38,294 bases of DNA from positions 1 to 38,294 of IMG/VR virus record IMGVR_UViG_3300006805_000068. One strand, written 5' to 3'. Each line of letters starts with the position of its first letter. Position 1 is the first letter of the stretch. Below are positions 12,701 to 20,449 of the stretch, in pieces. The position numbers and the translations under genes are program-made. This DNA comes from a virus. Below the pieces are notes generated by a model, which saw only the letters and a list, made by a program, of their open reading frames with translations, did no database searches and had not been told where the DNA came from.

Positions 12701-15700
12701 TTTCCAGTTACCTTGTTTAAAATTAGTAGTATCTAATTTGCTTGCTGTTTGATTGTAATTCCATGTGTACTGATTATCTGTCAAATAATATTGCGGTTTG
12801 TATTCTACTCTGTTTTTTCCTACCCAGTTCAAAAAGAATATTGAGTAAAGACCCATAATATCAGAGTACGAATATGAAGTTGTTCTAAACTGTCCAGGGA
12901 ATACATCATCAGCAAGAACAGGGAGTGCAGCATCTACTTTTATATTGTTATAGATTCTTAATTCAAATTCAAACAACGCACGATCTCTAAAATCTTCCAA
13001 GAAGCCTTCGTTATAGCTACCGTATAGTTTAGTAAGAGAACCGTCATGGCCTTTAATAAAGTAAGTAGGTGACAGATAATTAGTTTCAAGTACAATTTCA
13101 GGAACTGCTGCTGGCAAGAAACCTAACTTTGTAGGTGTATTTGGAACAAAGCTTCCGTAAGTTTGATTATATTCATTGATTACAATATGATCACCTAACT
13201 GCAAACTTGCAAATATAGTTACTTTTGGATCAGTACTGCTAACAATATAATCCTTACCTCTTACAAGTTGAATTGTACGTGTAACACCCTGAACTGTGCG
13301 AATCAAATAAACTAAGACGCTATCATAGTTTGCTGAAGTAAAGTCATAAATCTTACTCAACGAATAAAAAACATTGCTTGCTGCTGAATTATATCTATAG
13401 GTGTTGCTTGTTTGAGCACTTCTATTTGGTAGCATATCTGACCAAAAGAATGAATTACTTTCGCTCTTATACGCAGCAATTTGATTCAATGCATCATCTA
13501 AGATGCTTGCGTTTGATTGCAACACATCATAGCTAGTTTTGTTAATGGTATCTAGCAACAAAGTTTTAAACTTAACATACTCGTCACCGCTATAGGTAAG
13601 TGAATCAATTAAGTTATAATTTTTATTACGCAAGAAGGCACCCATCAATGGCAGTGGTGCGCTACTTTGAATAATTTTATTACCAAACGGAACAAGATTA
13701 CCCAAGTCTCTAAAATTATTAGGGCCGAAAATTGTTCCTTGAATTTGGTTACTATTAACACAAATACTTTGATAGTGACCTCTTACATCACCTAAATTCA
13801 AAGTGCTAATCTGTGTATTGAACGGATTGTTTGCTAAGTTACTAGGTATAGTATAATAAGCACCACTTGTGCTTGCAACATCACTGTAAATCAATATTTG
13901 AATTTGAGTATCTGTTGTGGGATTGGTGTTCAACGTTATAGTAGTTGCAGAATCAGTAACCACAGCGATATACTGTGACTGAGCAAGTACAGTTGAATTT
14001 ACGATGACTCTAATTGGTTGCCAATTAGTTGAGCCGCTTGCCTTTGCAGGAACATCGCACAAGAATTCAGCATTGTTTAATGACGCTGGATTGTACGAAA
14101 AGTCAAATGCTTGATACTGAAAGCTTTCTCCTGCAGCAGTTTGCCAACCTAATTGTCTAGAGAAGTCTGTTCTGTTATTGAAAAGATGCGGGTATCCAAT
14201 GCTAACTTTTTCAGTAACTGACTGGTTGTTTACTACGTAATTAAATGTGTTAGCGTTAAGTGAAACAGAAAATCCAATATCACCGATATTATTTACAGTG
14301 TTATACTTTAACGGAAATCCCAATACTATATCATCGGAACCTGTTCCAATTGCATATTCAAATAGTGTACAACCAAGAAAGTCACTACTTTGATAGTAAT
14401 CAGTATCGCTTAAACTTAATCCGTTTTGATCAAAAATATCAAATAAAGGTGGCTGATTTACATTTATTTTTTGCTGTGCTTCTTTCCAATTTGACCCGTC
14501 AAAGTAAAAGCTTTTCCCTTTGTTCTGATCACCTTCAAAAATAACAACTTGATCATCAAATGTAACATCCCCGTTAACTGTTTTGGCTAACGAAATTACC
14601 GGAGCGGATGAACCTGTAATTGACACAAAATTTACTGAATATATTTTGTTACGAACCGATAGATTTTTATCGTTTGCAAAAATTATAGTGCTACCTTCAG
14701 TTAATTGAAACTGTGATCCATCAGGGAAATATGAGGTCGTGCCGGATACTTGATTAAATGCATCAGTTGATGTAGTATCAATAAATGACACTTTACCTTT
14801 GCCAACAGTGCCAGAATCAAATAATTTTATGTTTGGGTAGAATTCAATAATAGGACGTTTTGCTCTGCTTGCATCACTATTCAACACAGCAAGGACTGAT
14901 GCAGTAGAATTATGCTTGACTACTTCAGTAAGAACTCCAACGTGGAACCAACGATTGCTTCGTGACCATGCATTTTTACTGTTTGCATTTCTGCTAACGG
15001 TAATATAATCTTTAAGAACAGGAACATTTACAGTTGATCCAAAGTTTGAAGTATCGTATGGATCGATATCGTATGCACTATAAACTTGTTGTGTAAATTT
15101 TTCAGGGACTACATAATCTAAAACTGAGTGCAATGTTATACTAGAGCCAACACCTTCAACATAGTATTGTCCTGTTTGATAACTAGCAGGGAAAATGTTT
15201 CCAGAAAATGTAACTTTCAAGCCATTAGTAAATGTAACCCCATTTGGACTTACATATGTTTTCTTGCCTAGCACTTCTGAATCAAGATCAATAAAATTAT
15301 TTGTTTGACCTTCTATTAATTTAATAATACCAAACTTACTTGGATTTGTTCCATCCTGATAATACAATGTACTGATCGGTGCCGTTACTGTAGGAATTAT
15401 AGAAATAACACCATATGGATTTTTTACAAAATCAGTTGTGCTAAACAAAGTTCCATACGAAACGGTAATCTTTTCATTAGTTGGGATTGATCCTATTTCT
15501 GAAAGAATTATTACTGGATCACCTGGGTTTGTGCCGTCATTATAAACAATACGATAGAATTTAGTTGTTACATCAGTTTGATCAACCTCATCAAAACTTA
15601 CTATAGTGTTGATGTCACCGTCAAATAATTCATCATCATATAGTCTAGTTATGTTTCCAACTGTTGCCGACGGGAAACCATAAAACATCAAAGACTTATT

Positions 15701-16564
15701 GTTAAGAATTGTAATGCCATCAATGTTTTGAACTTCACTTAATCTTTTTCCGTGAATTTTATCAAACGGTACAGTTGCAACCAAGTCTACTCTATTATTG
15801 CCCGGATATACATCTGAGTTTTGCGCATCAACTGCCGGTACTTGGAATGTAATTGTTTCATTGTTTTGCGCGCCATTTGCAGTAACACCAAATATAGAAC
15901 GAGTGCTTATGTTAGGGCGGTTTGGATCAGTTCCTGTAATACCAGGAATAGTTTGAATCCAAAAATTTCCAAATTGTTTTGTGCTGAACGTATATTTGCC
16001 ACCGCGTAATAAGGTAAGAGTTGGGTTTAATCCTTCTACTACTTCATTGTCTGCAGTGAAAGTAAATGCGTTAGTAATATCTTGACTCACATTATAATCT
16101 ACAAGGTAGTCAAGAATACTAGGTCTTACTTCAACTGGATCAGGTCCGTTTGGTAACCAATAATACTGATTAAAGTTGATGAGTTTATCTAAATCAGTAA
16201 AACTGTCCCATGAATAAAATTGATTTGAGAACAGGCTAGAATTTTTAGCAACAGGACCACCCTCTAGTTTTAGAGAGTCTAGCATTTCAGGATAAGTTAT
16301 AAAATCACTTGCAGTACTAGTTTGTTCTTTAGTGAAAACAACCGCAGGCTCTAATTGATAATTTGTTCTGGCTTTTGTTGGCTCTGTGATATAACTATCA
16401 TTTGAATTAATCCCGTATTCAAATTGGCGACCAATATAACCCTGCATGCGAGTTATATTTGGTTGCTGCACTAATTGATCTAATGTAGCAGTTAAAAATT
16501 GCTGATTAGGGGTGGTTCTGAATATATCAGGAAGAAATTCAAGTGTTCTAACTTTTGTTACCAT
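731..16564 (-). CDS. giant baseplate/tail structural protein in the gp7 position (5277 aa)
   Basis: This uninterrupted reading frame begins 11 bases after the gp6 stop. It occupies the place of T4 gene 7 (wedge initiator, about 1030 aa in T4) but is about five times longer. The N-terminus (LEFLPDIFRTTPNQQFLTA, then FYSWDSFTDLDKLINFNQYY) matches my recollection of very large virion proteins in T4-like cyanophages. Visible modules are: FG-GAP-like repeats at about 2210-2860 (FGxS blocks followed by GxVYxF or GxVYxY); seven S-x-[DN]-[GA]-x-x-W Asp-box-like motifs at about 4285-4585; several copies of a roughly 40-residue unit of the form VxxNGxxL...DYT...GDxIxV near 2515, 4761 and 4851; and two related modules near 3500 and the C-terminus (IDQEIIGY / INGEKIRF, then LSRG or LTRG, then a His). 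The protein probably combines wedge scaffold with surface-exposed binding domains. Identity with gp7 rests on gene order only. Confidence 0.85.
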   Translation of the reverse strand: MVTKVRTLEFLPDIFRTTPNQQFLTATLDQLVQQPNITRMQGYIGRQFEYGINSNDSYITEPTKARTNYQLEPAVVFTKEQTSTASDFITYPEMLDSLKLEGGPVAKNSSLFSNQFYSWDSFTDLDKLINFNQYYWLPNGPDPVEVRPSILDYLVDYNVSQDITNAFTFTADNEVVEGLNPTLTLLRGGKYTFSTKQFGNFWIQTIPGITGTDPNRPNISTRSIFGVTANGAQNNETITFQVPAVDAQNSDVYPGNNRVDLVATVPFDKIHGKRLSEVQNIDGITILNNKSLMFYGFPSATVGNITRLYDDELFDGDINTIVSFDEVDQTDVTTKFYRIVYNDGTNPGDPVIILSEIGSIPTNEKITVSYGTLFSTTDFVKNPYGVISIIPTVTAPISTLYYQDGTNPSKFGIIKLIEGQTNNFIDLDSEVLGKKTYVSPNGVTFTNGLKVTFSGNIFPASYQTGQYYVEGVGSSITLHSVLDYVVPEKFTQQVYSAYDIDPYDTSNFGSTVNVPVLKDYITVSRNANSKNAWSRSNRWFHVGVLTEVVKHNSTASVLAVLNSDASRAKRPIIEFYPNIKLFDSGTVGKGKVSFIDTTSTDAFNQVSGTTSYFPDGSQFQLTEGSTIIFANDKNLSVRNKIYSVNFVSITGSSAPVISLAKTVNGDVTFDDQVVIFEGDQNKGKSFYFDGSNWKEAQQKINVNQPPLFDIFDQNGLSLSDTDYYQSSDFLGCTLFEYAIGTGSDDIVLGFPLKYNTVNNIGDIGFSVSLNANTFNYVVNNQSVTEKVSIGYPHLFNNRTDFSRQLGWQTAAGESFQYQAFDFSYNPASLNNAEFLCDVPAKASGSTNWQPIRVIVNSTVLAQSQYIAVVTDSATTITLNTNPTTDTQIQILIYSDVASTSGAYYTIPSNLANNPFNTQISTLNLGDVRGHYQSICVNSNQIQGTIFGPNNFRDLGNLVPFGNKIIQSSAPLPLMGAFLRNKNYNLIDSLTYSGDEYVKFKTLLLDTINKTSYDVLQSNASILDDALNQIAAYKSESNSFFWSDMLPNRSAQTSNTYRYNSAASNVFYSLSKIYDFTSANYDSVLVYLIRTVQGVTRTIQLVRGKDYIVSSTDPKVTIFASLQLGDHIVINEYNQTYGSFVPNTPTKLGFLPAAVPEIVLETNYLSPTYFIKGHDGSLTKLYGSYNEGFLEDFRDRALFEFELRIYNNIKVDAALPVLADDVFPGQFRTTSYSYSDIMGLYSIFFLNWVGKNRVEYKPQYYLTDNQYTWNYNQTASKLDTTNFKQGNWKGIYRWYYDTVTPDSTPWEMIGYVSKPLWWETRYGEAPYTSDNLLLWNDMELGFDYNGGDSRILPHKARPGLLNVLPVDSEGKLAGPMNAVVGSYDSVSFSRDWKVGDCGPAEYSYLKSSTWAFDLVKILALCKPAKFFALGQNLDTYKFNAEFNQYLVNDRYRLSTVSSVDYGSGKAQHSYLNWIVDYVQSTGATGTDKLNSLLSNLDVRLTYRLAGFSDKDLLNFYVERSYSDRTSTSTNNTKSLMVPNESYSVLLHENQPFSNIQYSGVIVQKTENGFKVYGNSQNKIYFTTFSPLINGNYRNITVSDLTVFVSKNFTKTEIIVPYGTEFNSAQALAEFIANYGRYLTEQGIKFENIENNIVIDWNQIISEVLYWIQSGWEVGAVINVNPIAKQLVIDKESSIVQPLTIQNQNYILNQDLIPIQLKDMAINRDGTIFTAAPLNDGDAISYFTVNLSNIEHAIVFDNTTIFNDLLFDPSTGLRQNRMMVKGRKTAEWTGTLDTQGFILNQDNIQEWAVNTKYTKGIIVKFKNDYWLANSIIQPSDSFQQQYWVKTPYEKIQKGLLPNASSRAYEASLFYDSTLSNLDSDSDILSFSLIGYRPRNYLASANISEISQVGFYKSFIAEKGSKNSLTSVEGITLSTGALQFTAYENWAIRTGQYGGVLNQNFIEFKLDEKQLRGNPNIVGIVDDSTPAGLMQVVPLYSLTNYNQPIANTDILPVRSNSELIQLPTAGYVNFNDVAMNAFTFMGLNDTSAPISELYKNEYVWVADHKGTWNVYTPVPVTFSKSPVQAVRVNNNLNSTVTVLFDNPHGLVSDDLIMILNFGSTVDGLYEVLNVNGNNSVVISLSLPASIQTTNGTGIVAKFESQRVATPKDIESLALLDSEFVKNKVWVDNGVNGDWAVYRKSINYKHLDGLTKPESTLTFGSSMVYDKRQGYFVGDAEAGVVYQYSHFNNRFALDNTFVKSAGFGAAMAKSNSTLVITQPQNGRDSNNIAVASIIRVYSLVSTSKIQTVALQQEITFASKLVGNAITLSGDSKWMFVSATASNEVLVYSRNYNPTLVATELYTDVNIAAGDNSFVIAGENAATFTPGTNVSFSNMLTGKTYLVVTSKYESSTDRTTIYLDSAIATDVTSGTAVYTATFEFVLTKTLTVSNLASNDKFGYSLSTNYDGSKLFVGTPEKDFSSTYTNTGFVYMFDRTCQIFEHSYNTLVGQSTVFTLAWQPATTLTVTLNGVELQSSQFTLTDIVKLSIKVQVNAGDIVKVSSSDFINTQTLSGYTESATPRVGIKFGNSIDNNTSANEFIVGAPFDISESNIEGSVYRYTNGGKKYGIIIGETAVNLTAAATILINGYAVTLPAGTVNGAVTAINNANVTNVKASATTDSKLIIQLINLDLSPINDKLSINVFDKTVLVDLGIVEYKLTQILHDINQQNATQFGYTVKYNEHNSFVVSAPVGIRYTSTSFDFTDDEVYTNDTIFDNNFTVWVDNFDNAGAVYMFDYLPAYNESLTNTGKFVLAQTINDTISQIGPRPYYGETLAFSDYTVVVGSPTYYSGTVNGSVTAYQNAENQPNWSIYRTSEQVVDINKLQSIQLFDNTTNEKLDSLDYIDPLQGKLFGVVRENLDFISNIDPAGYNTEIRNNKIVWAENFVGKLWFDTTYTRFVDYHQNDVVYNSEYWANVFPGSTVAIYTWIESDVMPMNYAGTGTPYDLDAYTTAFDLDNTGAVVTRYYYWVRNTDTIVDKKEKTLTDSVIASYISNPQGSGISFFAPFSPNVFGLYNCNEFINSTTTSVHVGFKSGNNDDTVHNQFQLIRDGFAGDFLTGFPTSVNTITDPQDLYLKMLESLSGVDNQGQVLPNPYLPSQLRTGVLKRPNQSFFIDRLSALENYCNYANRVLLQYPITEIKNPSFLNLGVTATAGAGAPIMFTTSGEYFDTNDYWEYVYWYAAGFSNNTRTDLEVPKYYDLVKLNAVENMVVGVLSNSDGKREIYKYTSGEWIRVGLQQGTIQIKSSLWDYSLVNRGFGSEFFDTMMFDNYPSTETMYIIRGLNEEVFTGDLLVHRNKSLILLFEYITGESTESQNYLPWLNKTSFMNVQHTMRELTDTTLYQSDDEVFLEGYLNEVKPYHVIIKEFSLRYTRTEVYNSNVTDFDLPAMFNAKLERFTTPELTFVSTAGDDQFLPLDDIWSTNINYATWFENYGLALTGSIASEITRVKSYVYLTSNQIEVNNAFGFPISGTIRIDQEIIGYSNVDRDNGILFGLSRGLQDSPVSDHAENSIIYMDLPGAIVLNSGRDYIDPPVITAYIDTAIYPAPRTVAKLRPIMLAGQVIGVTVINPGSGYAITPELIVAPSVAVEFADTDINYIEYTITAELGKIKTGDLVKFTANGSGILGLVSGKYYYAAVKGSSSALKKDYISLHVSKTDALAKSHAIVMIQGAVSTGNSLNVTARLLPIASNAAVRQINTKLKFDRTSYYPKVTEWVSGEYYSSVLNTLHNDASSGEKLMEAIEFSNISGTAISPAIGTGASFNVNNLLLDGNWFIEPVIKTTGIGTGTQYAEGDKITDFTLEYEIQTVTNSVPARVTTKLENELVTGTMVNISGVVGMPQLATAGVLGTSNFYIKRETGDTFTLYSISDYSIPVDSLLFTNAFTQTGVVRFTVADCTATVTQVDSFGGILKVKYPDPDSGTPWETRWASLQGSVLPILTSSTETGSNNVVVDVNYFPSSIAAGNVKGRQLYFYKLPVTFTPTLGLGGAIIIVQTPRFDGTKMSKNYTIQLVDGGSIYSIGQKIIVPGTSLGGASPANDLIITVTYAEFGSILYYSLQGVAVNDFQQYYVYPISDTRLKLYKDPALKLPVTDTVNNPFVFERGDYAFLPEPIGSGPTYRFSTDSFTLYNNKIYRCTIANSDTVFDYAKWIEIFSDDPQINALDRVFSYYQPNVNMPGKNLPMLMDGLEYPNATYLGNSFNPELELPIDTVLKDNGFYPKDINLTGIIFDGYKYVAVGDSSENSVVLTSGDGVNWTFKKLSSQVLGVTDLAYSGSFYVVSTTNINTPMLVSYDAINWVSVGAFTPFDVDSFGSAGFDSTSVQSPNSSLQSMLYVNETFIGAGSDILSSNNAVEWTVAFNFDSRLSNVLRAVAYANNGFAGYIAVGNGESVISGADSPSPVIENVSRLLLSSDGVSWLPVAFTVADNLNTVFASPDLNVIAGNNGVIYYSANGRNWVEATVNGPVITSNLIHGIYARGQYVLIGDNGTILYSFDGRVWDQTVAITKENLNKVTYYGDEFIVVGEHATILKSKNATTWVDNSYIASEETAYAVKGDAFMFGYGPEELVAGVVNDCISMTIKSTPGSLWTPINGEHCGFNMIGTTIVPNYTNMFSFDGIVTTPTTIAVYAMDQTTHLGTRLMENVAYSVDWYSKTITLLSSLEGNTVIFLELYEIGGGNQTVRGSSDTFPMLVNARTGFSYFDTLYKYNASVSNPVVYVNGELLTYLTDYTLLPNSTGNTNITFNQAFDPATTYISFALMGSTIVNDVITQYGYSIPQTQVFTYSTGPTVFDLNEFFIGGTNSLHAIVELNGLRLIETTDYTIDSAAKSLTVTIELSAGDTINVTTFNDTREQFLVTDMSTTLSVTPIYYMDTSRSPAVIIVASDPGFITGDKLTIDGLVGASQLQNNSFYAKLEPSYEFEGTTFYPISLFLDETLINPVIGPSTENYVSGGFVWKAESTIQLTQPELDITDPTRLFVTVNGARVDTAFLRMNSGNYLNIMVPVTFGSTIVVTSMMPSATPEEMTYSMIVDKNGVSDVYRANTTTRTWLTKPLYTTQNSMVVKDASKLVTTLKLDAVAQLENNKIVVHIAYVITSIKQISIFNTSTLSELSASDSVLITSDSATLLVLSSNVSEGDLLALTIRFGDTVMINGEKIRFADIDYKTNTLSRLTRGVDGTAVHRTHLANLTVSSLSPINKLPAFYYDKTWNSENFLITGDPLQISDTFPAEFLKS

Positions 16565-16575
16565 TATTTGTCCAA

Positions 16576-19500
16576 TTATGATTGTAATTCATTTGCGGTT
16601 AGCGCAGAGATAACCACGATATCTGTTGCTTGTGCACCATTTACAAAAATTTCAAAAGGCGCGCATCTTATTTCATATAGATCACCAAACGTCAGTGAAG
16701 GGTCATTTGGTACTAAAACTACCGAATTAATTATATCACCTATTTTACTGTGTAAGTAAGCACTTAACTCACTAAAGTAAAAGGTATCACCAAAGTCCCA
16801 ATTACGAATACTAAAGTATATATTCATATTGGAAAGTACAGCAGAACGAATTTCACTATCACTAGCTGTTGTGACCGATGATTTAATAACTTTTAACGTA
16901 GCTCTTAACTTTGGTTCAGCTTTGTTACCAAATAAAGGTTTAAATTTCACACTATTAAAAATTACACTATCACTTAACATTTTATAGTCGTTGATTTTAC
17001 TGTACGACTGACTTAACTCATCCATTGTTGGCATGTTAGGTTCAGACAATGCACTAGTTGTGTCATTCAACCAATTTTGATATTGCGTATAATATGCTTG
17101 GGTGACCAAATATAAATCAATAATATTTGTTGTTGCTGGATCTATTCTAGAAGTATTGTTGCTGTTGTGCTTGTATTGAAAGAACAATCCCTGACGACCA
17201 GTAAGAGCAACATAATTAGTACGCTCAATTAAATTCAAAATATTTTGTGCAGTTGAGTCAATAACCGTTTGGTAAAATTTATTTTCCATAAATGCATAAA
17301 ATACTTGGCCAATTGGGTATTCGTATTTTACAACCTCAACTTGATTTTGAGTTTCATATGCACCTACAATAGTAGATGAAGTAACTAATTCATTCTTCAT
17401 TAACTTGTTAGCGTCGGTTACCTTTTTCAAAAATACAAAATGTGTTGTATTAGTTGACCCTTGCGAGAATCCGGTGATTTCAGTAAAGAAATCAGGGTTA
17501 CCAATAAGAAGATTATTCTTTGGATCAATGCTACTGATTTCTATTGAGTAATCATCGGGGTAGCCATCAGCTTCAACAGTTTTGCCCACAACTGATAGTA
17601 CAGCATTTGCTCCCAAACTTGCGCTGCTGTTAGGCGACGAGTTAGTTTTCAGCACAGTAACTGAATCGTATGCAGTTGTTCCGCTAGCAGGATCAAATAT
17701 TATTTTGTCATTATCAAATATAAATCTTGTGTCTTTAACACTTCCAAAGTAATATGTAATAGCTTTATTAGTTATCAAATATCTACCATTACCTAAACTT
17801 TGAAAGTTAATTAAGTAGTTGGATTCAGAATACTCTCCAACGAACCAACGCTGTGCATTAACTGGCACACTGTTTACATAATTTAATGTGAAACTTTGAT
17901 CTAAATTAAAACGATCAATCATATTCTGAACAACTACTCTTGGTAGTACATTATCAAATGCAGGAATAATAGTATCAACTATTGCACCAGTTGGGATAAA
18001 TTTACTTAAACTTACTGGACCTAATCCATTTGCCAAGTTTCCTAATCCACCGTTATATCCATCTTCAACTACATTAATTACATTAGTCCATAAGTAAGTA
18101 ACGTCATTTGGTGTTGGTGACCCCGAAACTAATCTGTTATCTTTAAAATAGAATCCGCTTGGTGCAATAAACTTAATAAGTGCACCTGCAGTTACATACT
18201 TCATAGTACTTGAATTAAAAATACCAATTGGAATAGAAACTGATTGACTTTCAAAGAAACCGGTTACATTAGTTGCATCGTAAGAAGTTTGTTTCCAACT
18301 AGTTGAATTATTATTTTGTAAAGGAAAATATCTAGGAAAAGTTGCAGTATAATGTTGCAATAAGTTTCTACTTGATGCAATAGATAAAATCTGATTAGTA
18401 AATAACTTTATCGCTGTACCTGTACCAGCGATTCCACTGAACGAATAAAACTGATCCTCAGTTGAAAGATATAATGCACCGTCTTCTGCAAAACTGTTAG
18501 TACTTGAATATTTTCCAGTAGGGTCTAATAAGTCAAAATTTCTTGAGACTCCAATAGAACTACGGTTAACAGATTTACTTTTTATAATAGAACTATAAAG
18601 TGTATACGGGAAGTTATTATAATCTTCACCATTTACCATACGATTCTGTGAGTAATACTTAACTGGTGCTTTTAGTTTGATATCTGCAATTGACTCACGT
18701 GTTTGAGCATTATTAACCGGCTGCATTAGCTCAACGGTAATAGTTAATGTCTCAGGTCTGTTTACTCTGCTGATATAAGTGAATGTTAAGGTTGTTCCTT
18801 GAATCTCAACAGGGTCAATTGAATACTGTAGTGCATTGCTTGATCTGACTAAACTTCTAAACGAACCTAATGGAATTTCACTGAATATACCGTCACCAAA
18901 CATATAACTTACTTGATCGTTAAATTTAGATTTAACAGTAAAAATTGTTTTGTTTGAATCTTCTGTTCTCAACTCTGCATTGGAAAATAGATTATCAACT
19001 TGCTTCCATTCAGTTAATTCTTGTGTGATTGGGTTTATTTTATATAACCAAGTATCAGTTTCATTGATTCCTTGAATGTCGCCAATATCAATTATTTGAT
19101 TTGAAATCTGTTGGGTCAATGAGAAATCATATGTTAATAACGACCCTTGTTTAAAGTACATAAAGAATCCGTTATTTGCACTGCCAAATCCAAGTTTGTC
19201 ATTTCTATATAATATATTGAATTTGCCGGTTGCTTTAGGTGGTACTTCGTAGATATAATCTTGATTTAAACTGGTTGCACTAATACCCTCAAAGTTCATT
19301 GAAACCCCACCAATCGTTGCACTGAATGGAATGGTAGGAGTTACTGTTGACGGAATCTGCATTGAATACTCATCAGTTTTGATATTTAAAATAGTATTAG
19401 AATTACCGGGTCTACCAATACGCTGTGAGTTCACCAAAGTTGCATTCATTATTGCATTAAATTGCTCTTGCCAATTAGTGTTTGCAGGATCATTCCAAAT

Positions 19501-19926
19501 AATAGGAATACCTGATAAATTTAACCCATTGATATCAGCTACGTTTTCAGTAGTTGATATACTGGTTATTTTAAGAAAGCCCTGAGCAGTACTATTACGT
19601 TTTGGATTATAGTTTACTAGGTTCGCAAGCTTAATAACACTGTCGCGTCTTTCGGCGGTGTCAATAAAGTTTTCACGAGTGTTTAAGTCATCACGGAATG
19701 CGACGGCTTGTCCCATGAATGCGATTACGTCTAAAAGCGCAACATATTCCGAACTTTCAATGTAGTCATTAAATGTTTCCGGATAGAATGTGCGTAAGTA
19801 GTCTATGAAACTTTTACGTAATGTTTCATAGTCATAGCTTTGGAAATCGGCTTGACTGAACGTTTTGTATATCGTTTTCCAGTCGTTAACACCGAAGATT
19901 GTTGATTGTCTTGAACTTGTGGCCAT
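16576..19926 (-). CDS. gp6: baseplate wedge protein gp6
   Basis: gp6 dimers form the inner ring that ties the six baseplate wedges together in T4. The N-terminal 105 residues carry the family signature: NDWKTIYKTFSQADFQSYDY, then DYLRTFYPETFNDYIESSEY, AFMGQAVAFRDDLNTRENF and DTAERRDSVIKLANLVNYNP. At 1116 residues it is much longer than T4 gp6 (660), with extra sequence in the middle and C-terminal parts; the C-terminal region (FKPLFGNKAEPKLRATLKVI, then SIRNWDFGDTFYFSELSAYL) looks like the conserved gp6/J-type end. It lies directly after gp25 and before the giant gene, the same 25-6-7 order as T4. A late-promoter-like box lies 19 bases upstream of the ATG. The Shine-Dalgarno is weak. Confidence 0.93.
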   Translation of the reverse strand: MATSSRQSTIFGVNDWKTIYKTFSQADFQSYDYETLRKSFIDYLRTFYPETFNDYIESSEYVALLDVIAFMGQAVAFRDDLNTRENFIDTAERRDSVIKLANLVNYNPKRNSTAQGFLKITSISTTENVADINGLNLSGIPIIWNDPANTNWQEQFNAIMNATLVNSQRIGRPGNSNTILNIKTDEYSMQIPSTVTPTIPFSATIGGVSMNFEGISATSLNQDYIYEVPPKATGKFNILYRNDKLGFGSANNGFFMYFKQGSLLTYDFSLTQQISNQIIDIGDIQGINETDTWLYKINPITQELTEWKQVDNLFSNAELRTEDSNKTIFTVKSKFNDQVSYMFGDGIFSEIPLGSFRSLVRSSNALQYSIDPVEIQGTTLTFTYISRVNRPETLTITVELMQPVNNAQTRESIADIKLKAPVKYYSQNRMVNGEDYNNFPYTLYSSIIKSKSVNRSSIGVSRNFDLLDPTGKYSSTNSFAEDGALYLSTEDQFYSFSGIAGTGTAIKLFTNQILSIASSRNLLQHYTATFPRYFPLQNNNSTSWKQTSYDATNVTGFFESQSVSIPIGIFNSSTMKYVTAGALIKFIAPSGFYFKDNRLVSGSPTPNDVTYLWTNVINVVEDGYNGGLGNLANGLGPVSLSKFIPTGAIVDTIIPAFDNVLPRVVVQNMIDRFNLDQSFTLNYVNSVPVNAQRWFVGEYSESNYLINFQSLGNGRYLITNKAITYYFGSVKDTRFIFDNDKIIFDPASGTTAYDSVTVLKTNSSPNSSASLGANAVLSVVGKTVEADGYPDDYSIEISSIDPKNNLLIGNPDFFTEITGFSQGSTNTTHFVFLKKVTDANKLMKNELVTSSTIVGAYETQNQVEVVKYEYPIGQVFYAFMENKFYQTVIDSTAQNILNLIERTNYVALTGRQGLFFQYKHNSNNTSRIDPATTNIIDLYLVTQAYYTQYQNWLNDTTSALSEPNMPTMDELSQSYSKINDYKMLSDSVIFNSVKFKPLFGNKAEPKLRATLKVIKSSVTTASDSEIRSAVLSNMNIYFSIRNWDFGDTFYFSELSAYLHSKIGDIINSVVLVPNDPSLTFGDLYEIRCAPFEIFVNGAQATDIVVISALTANELQS

Positions 19927-19944
19927 AAGTTTTTCTCTTTATTA

Positions 19945-19952
19945 TATTTATC
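19945..19952 (-). promoter_or_regulatory. late-promoter-like box GATAAATA before gp6
   Basis: On the minus strand the gap between the gp25 stop and the gp6 start reads GATAAATATAATA, containing the same octamer found upstream of the 48-residue gene and of the tube-cap-like gene. The match to the T4-type late promoter and its presence in one of the few intergenic gaps of the block support a role in late transcription of gp6 and the giant gene. Confidence 0.6.
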
Positions 19953-19982
19953 AATTGCCAAAAGCATGGTTTTAAAGAACGA

Positions 19983-20432
19983 TTATTGTGCGGATGCTGT
20001 TCCCGTAGCACGATCAAAGTTAATCTTAAGCTGCTGGACTTGATTTTGCGGGGAAATTGCTATCTCCATTTCAATTAGAATTCCATTGTCACTAGGATAA
20101 GTTGTAACGGTGTTGATAATAATCCTAGGATCAGCATGAGCTACACGCTTTAACTCATTTTCAATTTGGATCTGAATTTCAGGGATATTTGGTTCAAATA
20201 TAAAAGACCAAATTGTTGAACCATAGCTAGGATTTCCAACTTTTTGGCCTTGCGGAATATTGATCGCGTTTAAGAAATCAATGATCACTAACTGATTATC
20301 GTACAATGAGAATTTCTTTGAGGGCACAATTGGTTTGTTTATTGACCCAACACCGCCGTCAATCCCTGCAGGTAAATTTAAAGTTCTAGCTTGATTTGCG
20401 TTAAGTGTACTAAATCCGGTATATGTTGGCAT
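19983..20432 (-). CDS. gp25: baseplate wedge protein gp25
   Basis: gp25 is a small conserved wedge protein, related to the sheath initiator of contractile systems including type VI secretion. The 149-residue product (T4 gp25 is 132) has the expected layout: an N-terminal region with FSLYDNQLVIIDFLNAINIP, a GxxxGNPSYGSTIW segment, then SFIFEPNIPEIQIQI and DPRIIINTV. The family usually has a Glu-Pro-Arg motif at the FEPN position; here the third residue is Asn. A clear AGGAAA ribosome site precedes the ATG. It is the third member of a 5-25-6-type order with short gaps on both sides. Confidence 0.9.
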   Translation of the reverse strand: MPTYTGFSTLNANQARTLNLPAGIDGGVGSINKPIVPSKKFSLYDNQLVIIDFLNAINIPQGQKVGNPSYGSTIWSFIFEPNIPEIQIQIENELKRVAHADPRIIINTVTTYPSDNGILIEMEIAISPQNQVQQLKINFDRATGTASAQ

Positions 20433-20449
20433 TTTTATTTCCTATGTAA

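Noticed and set aside
14260-14544. Plus-strand ORF of 94 codons opposite the giant gene (also others at 3093, 5064, 7549, 15821)
   Set aside because: They lie antisense to a continuous, well-supported coding frame, have odd composition and no ribosome site; they are reading-frame shadows.
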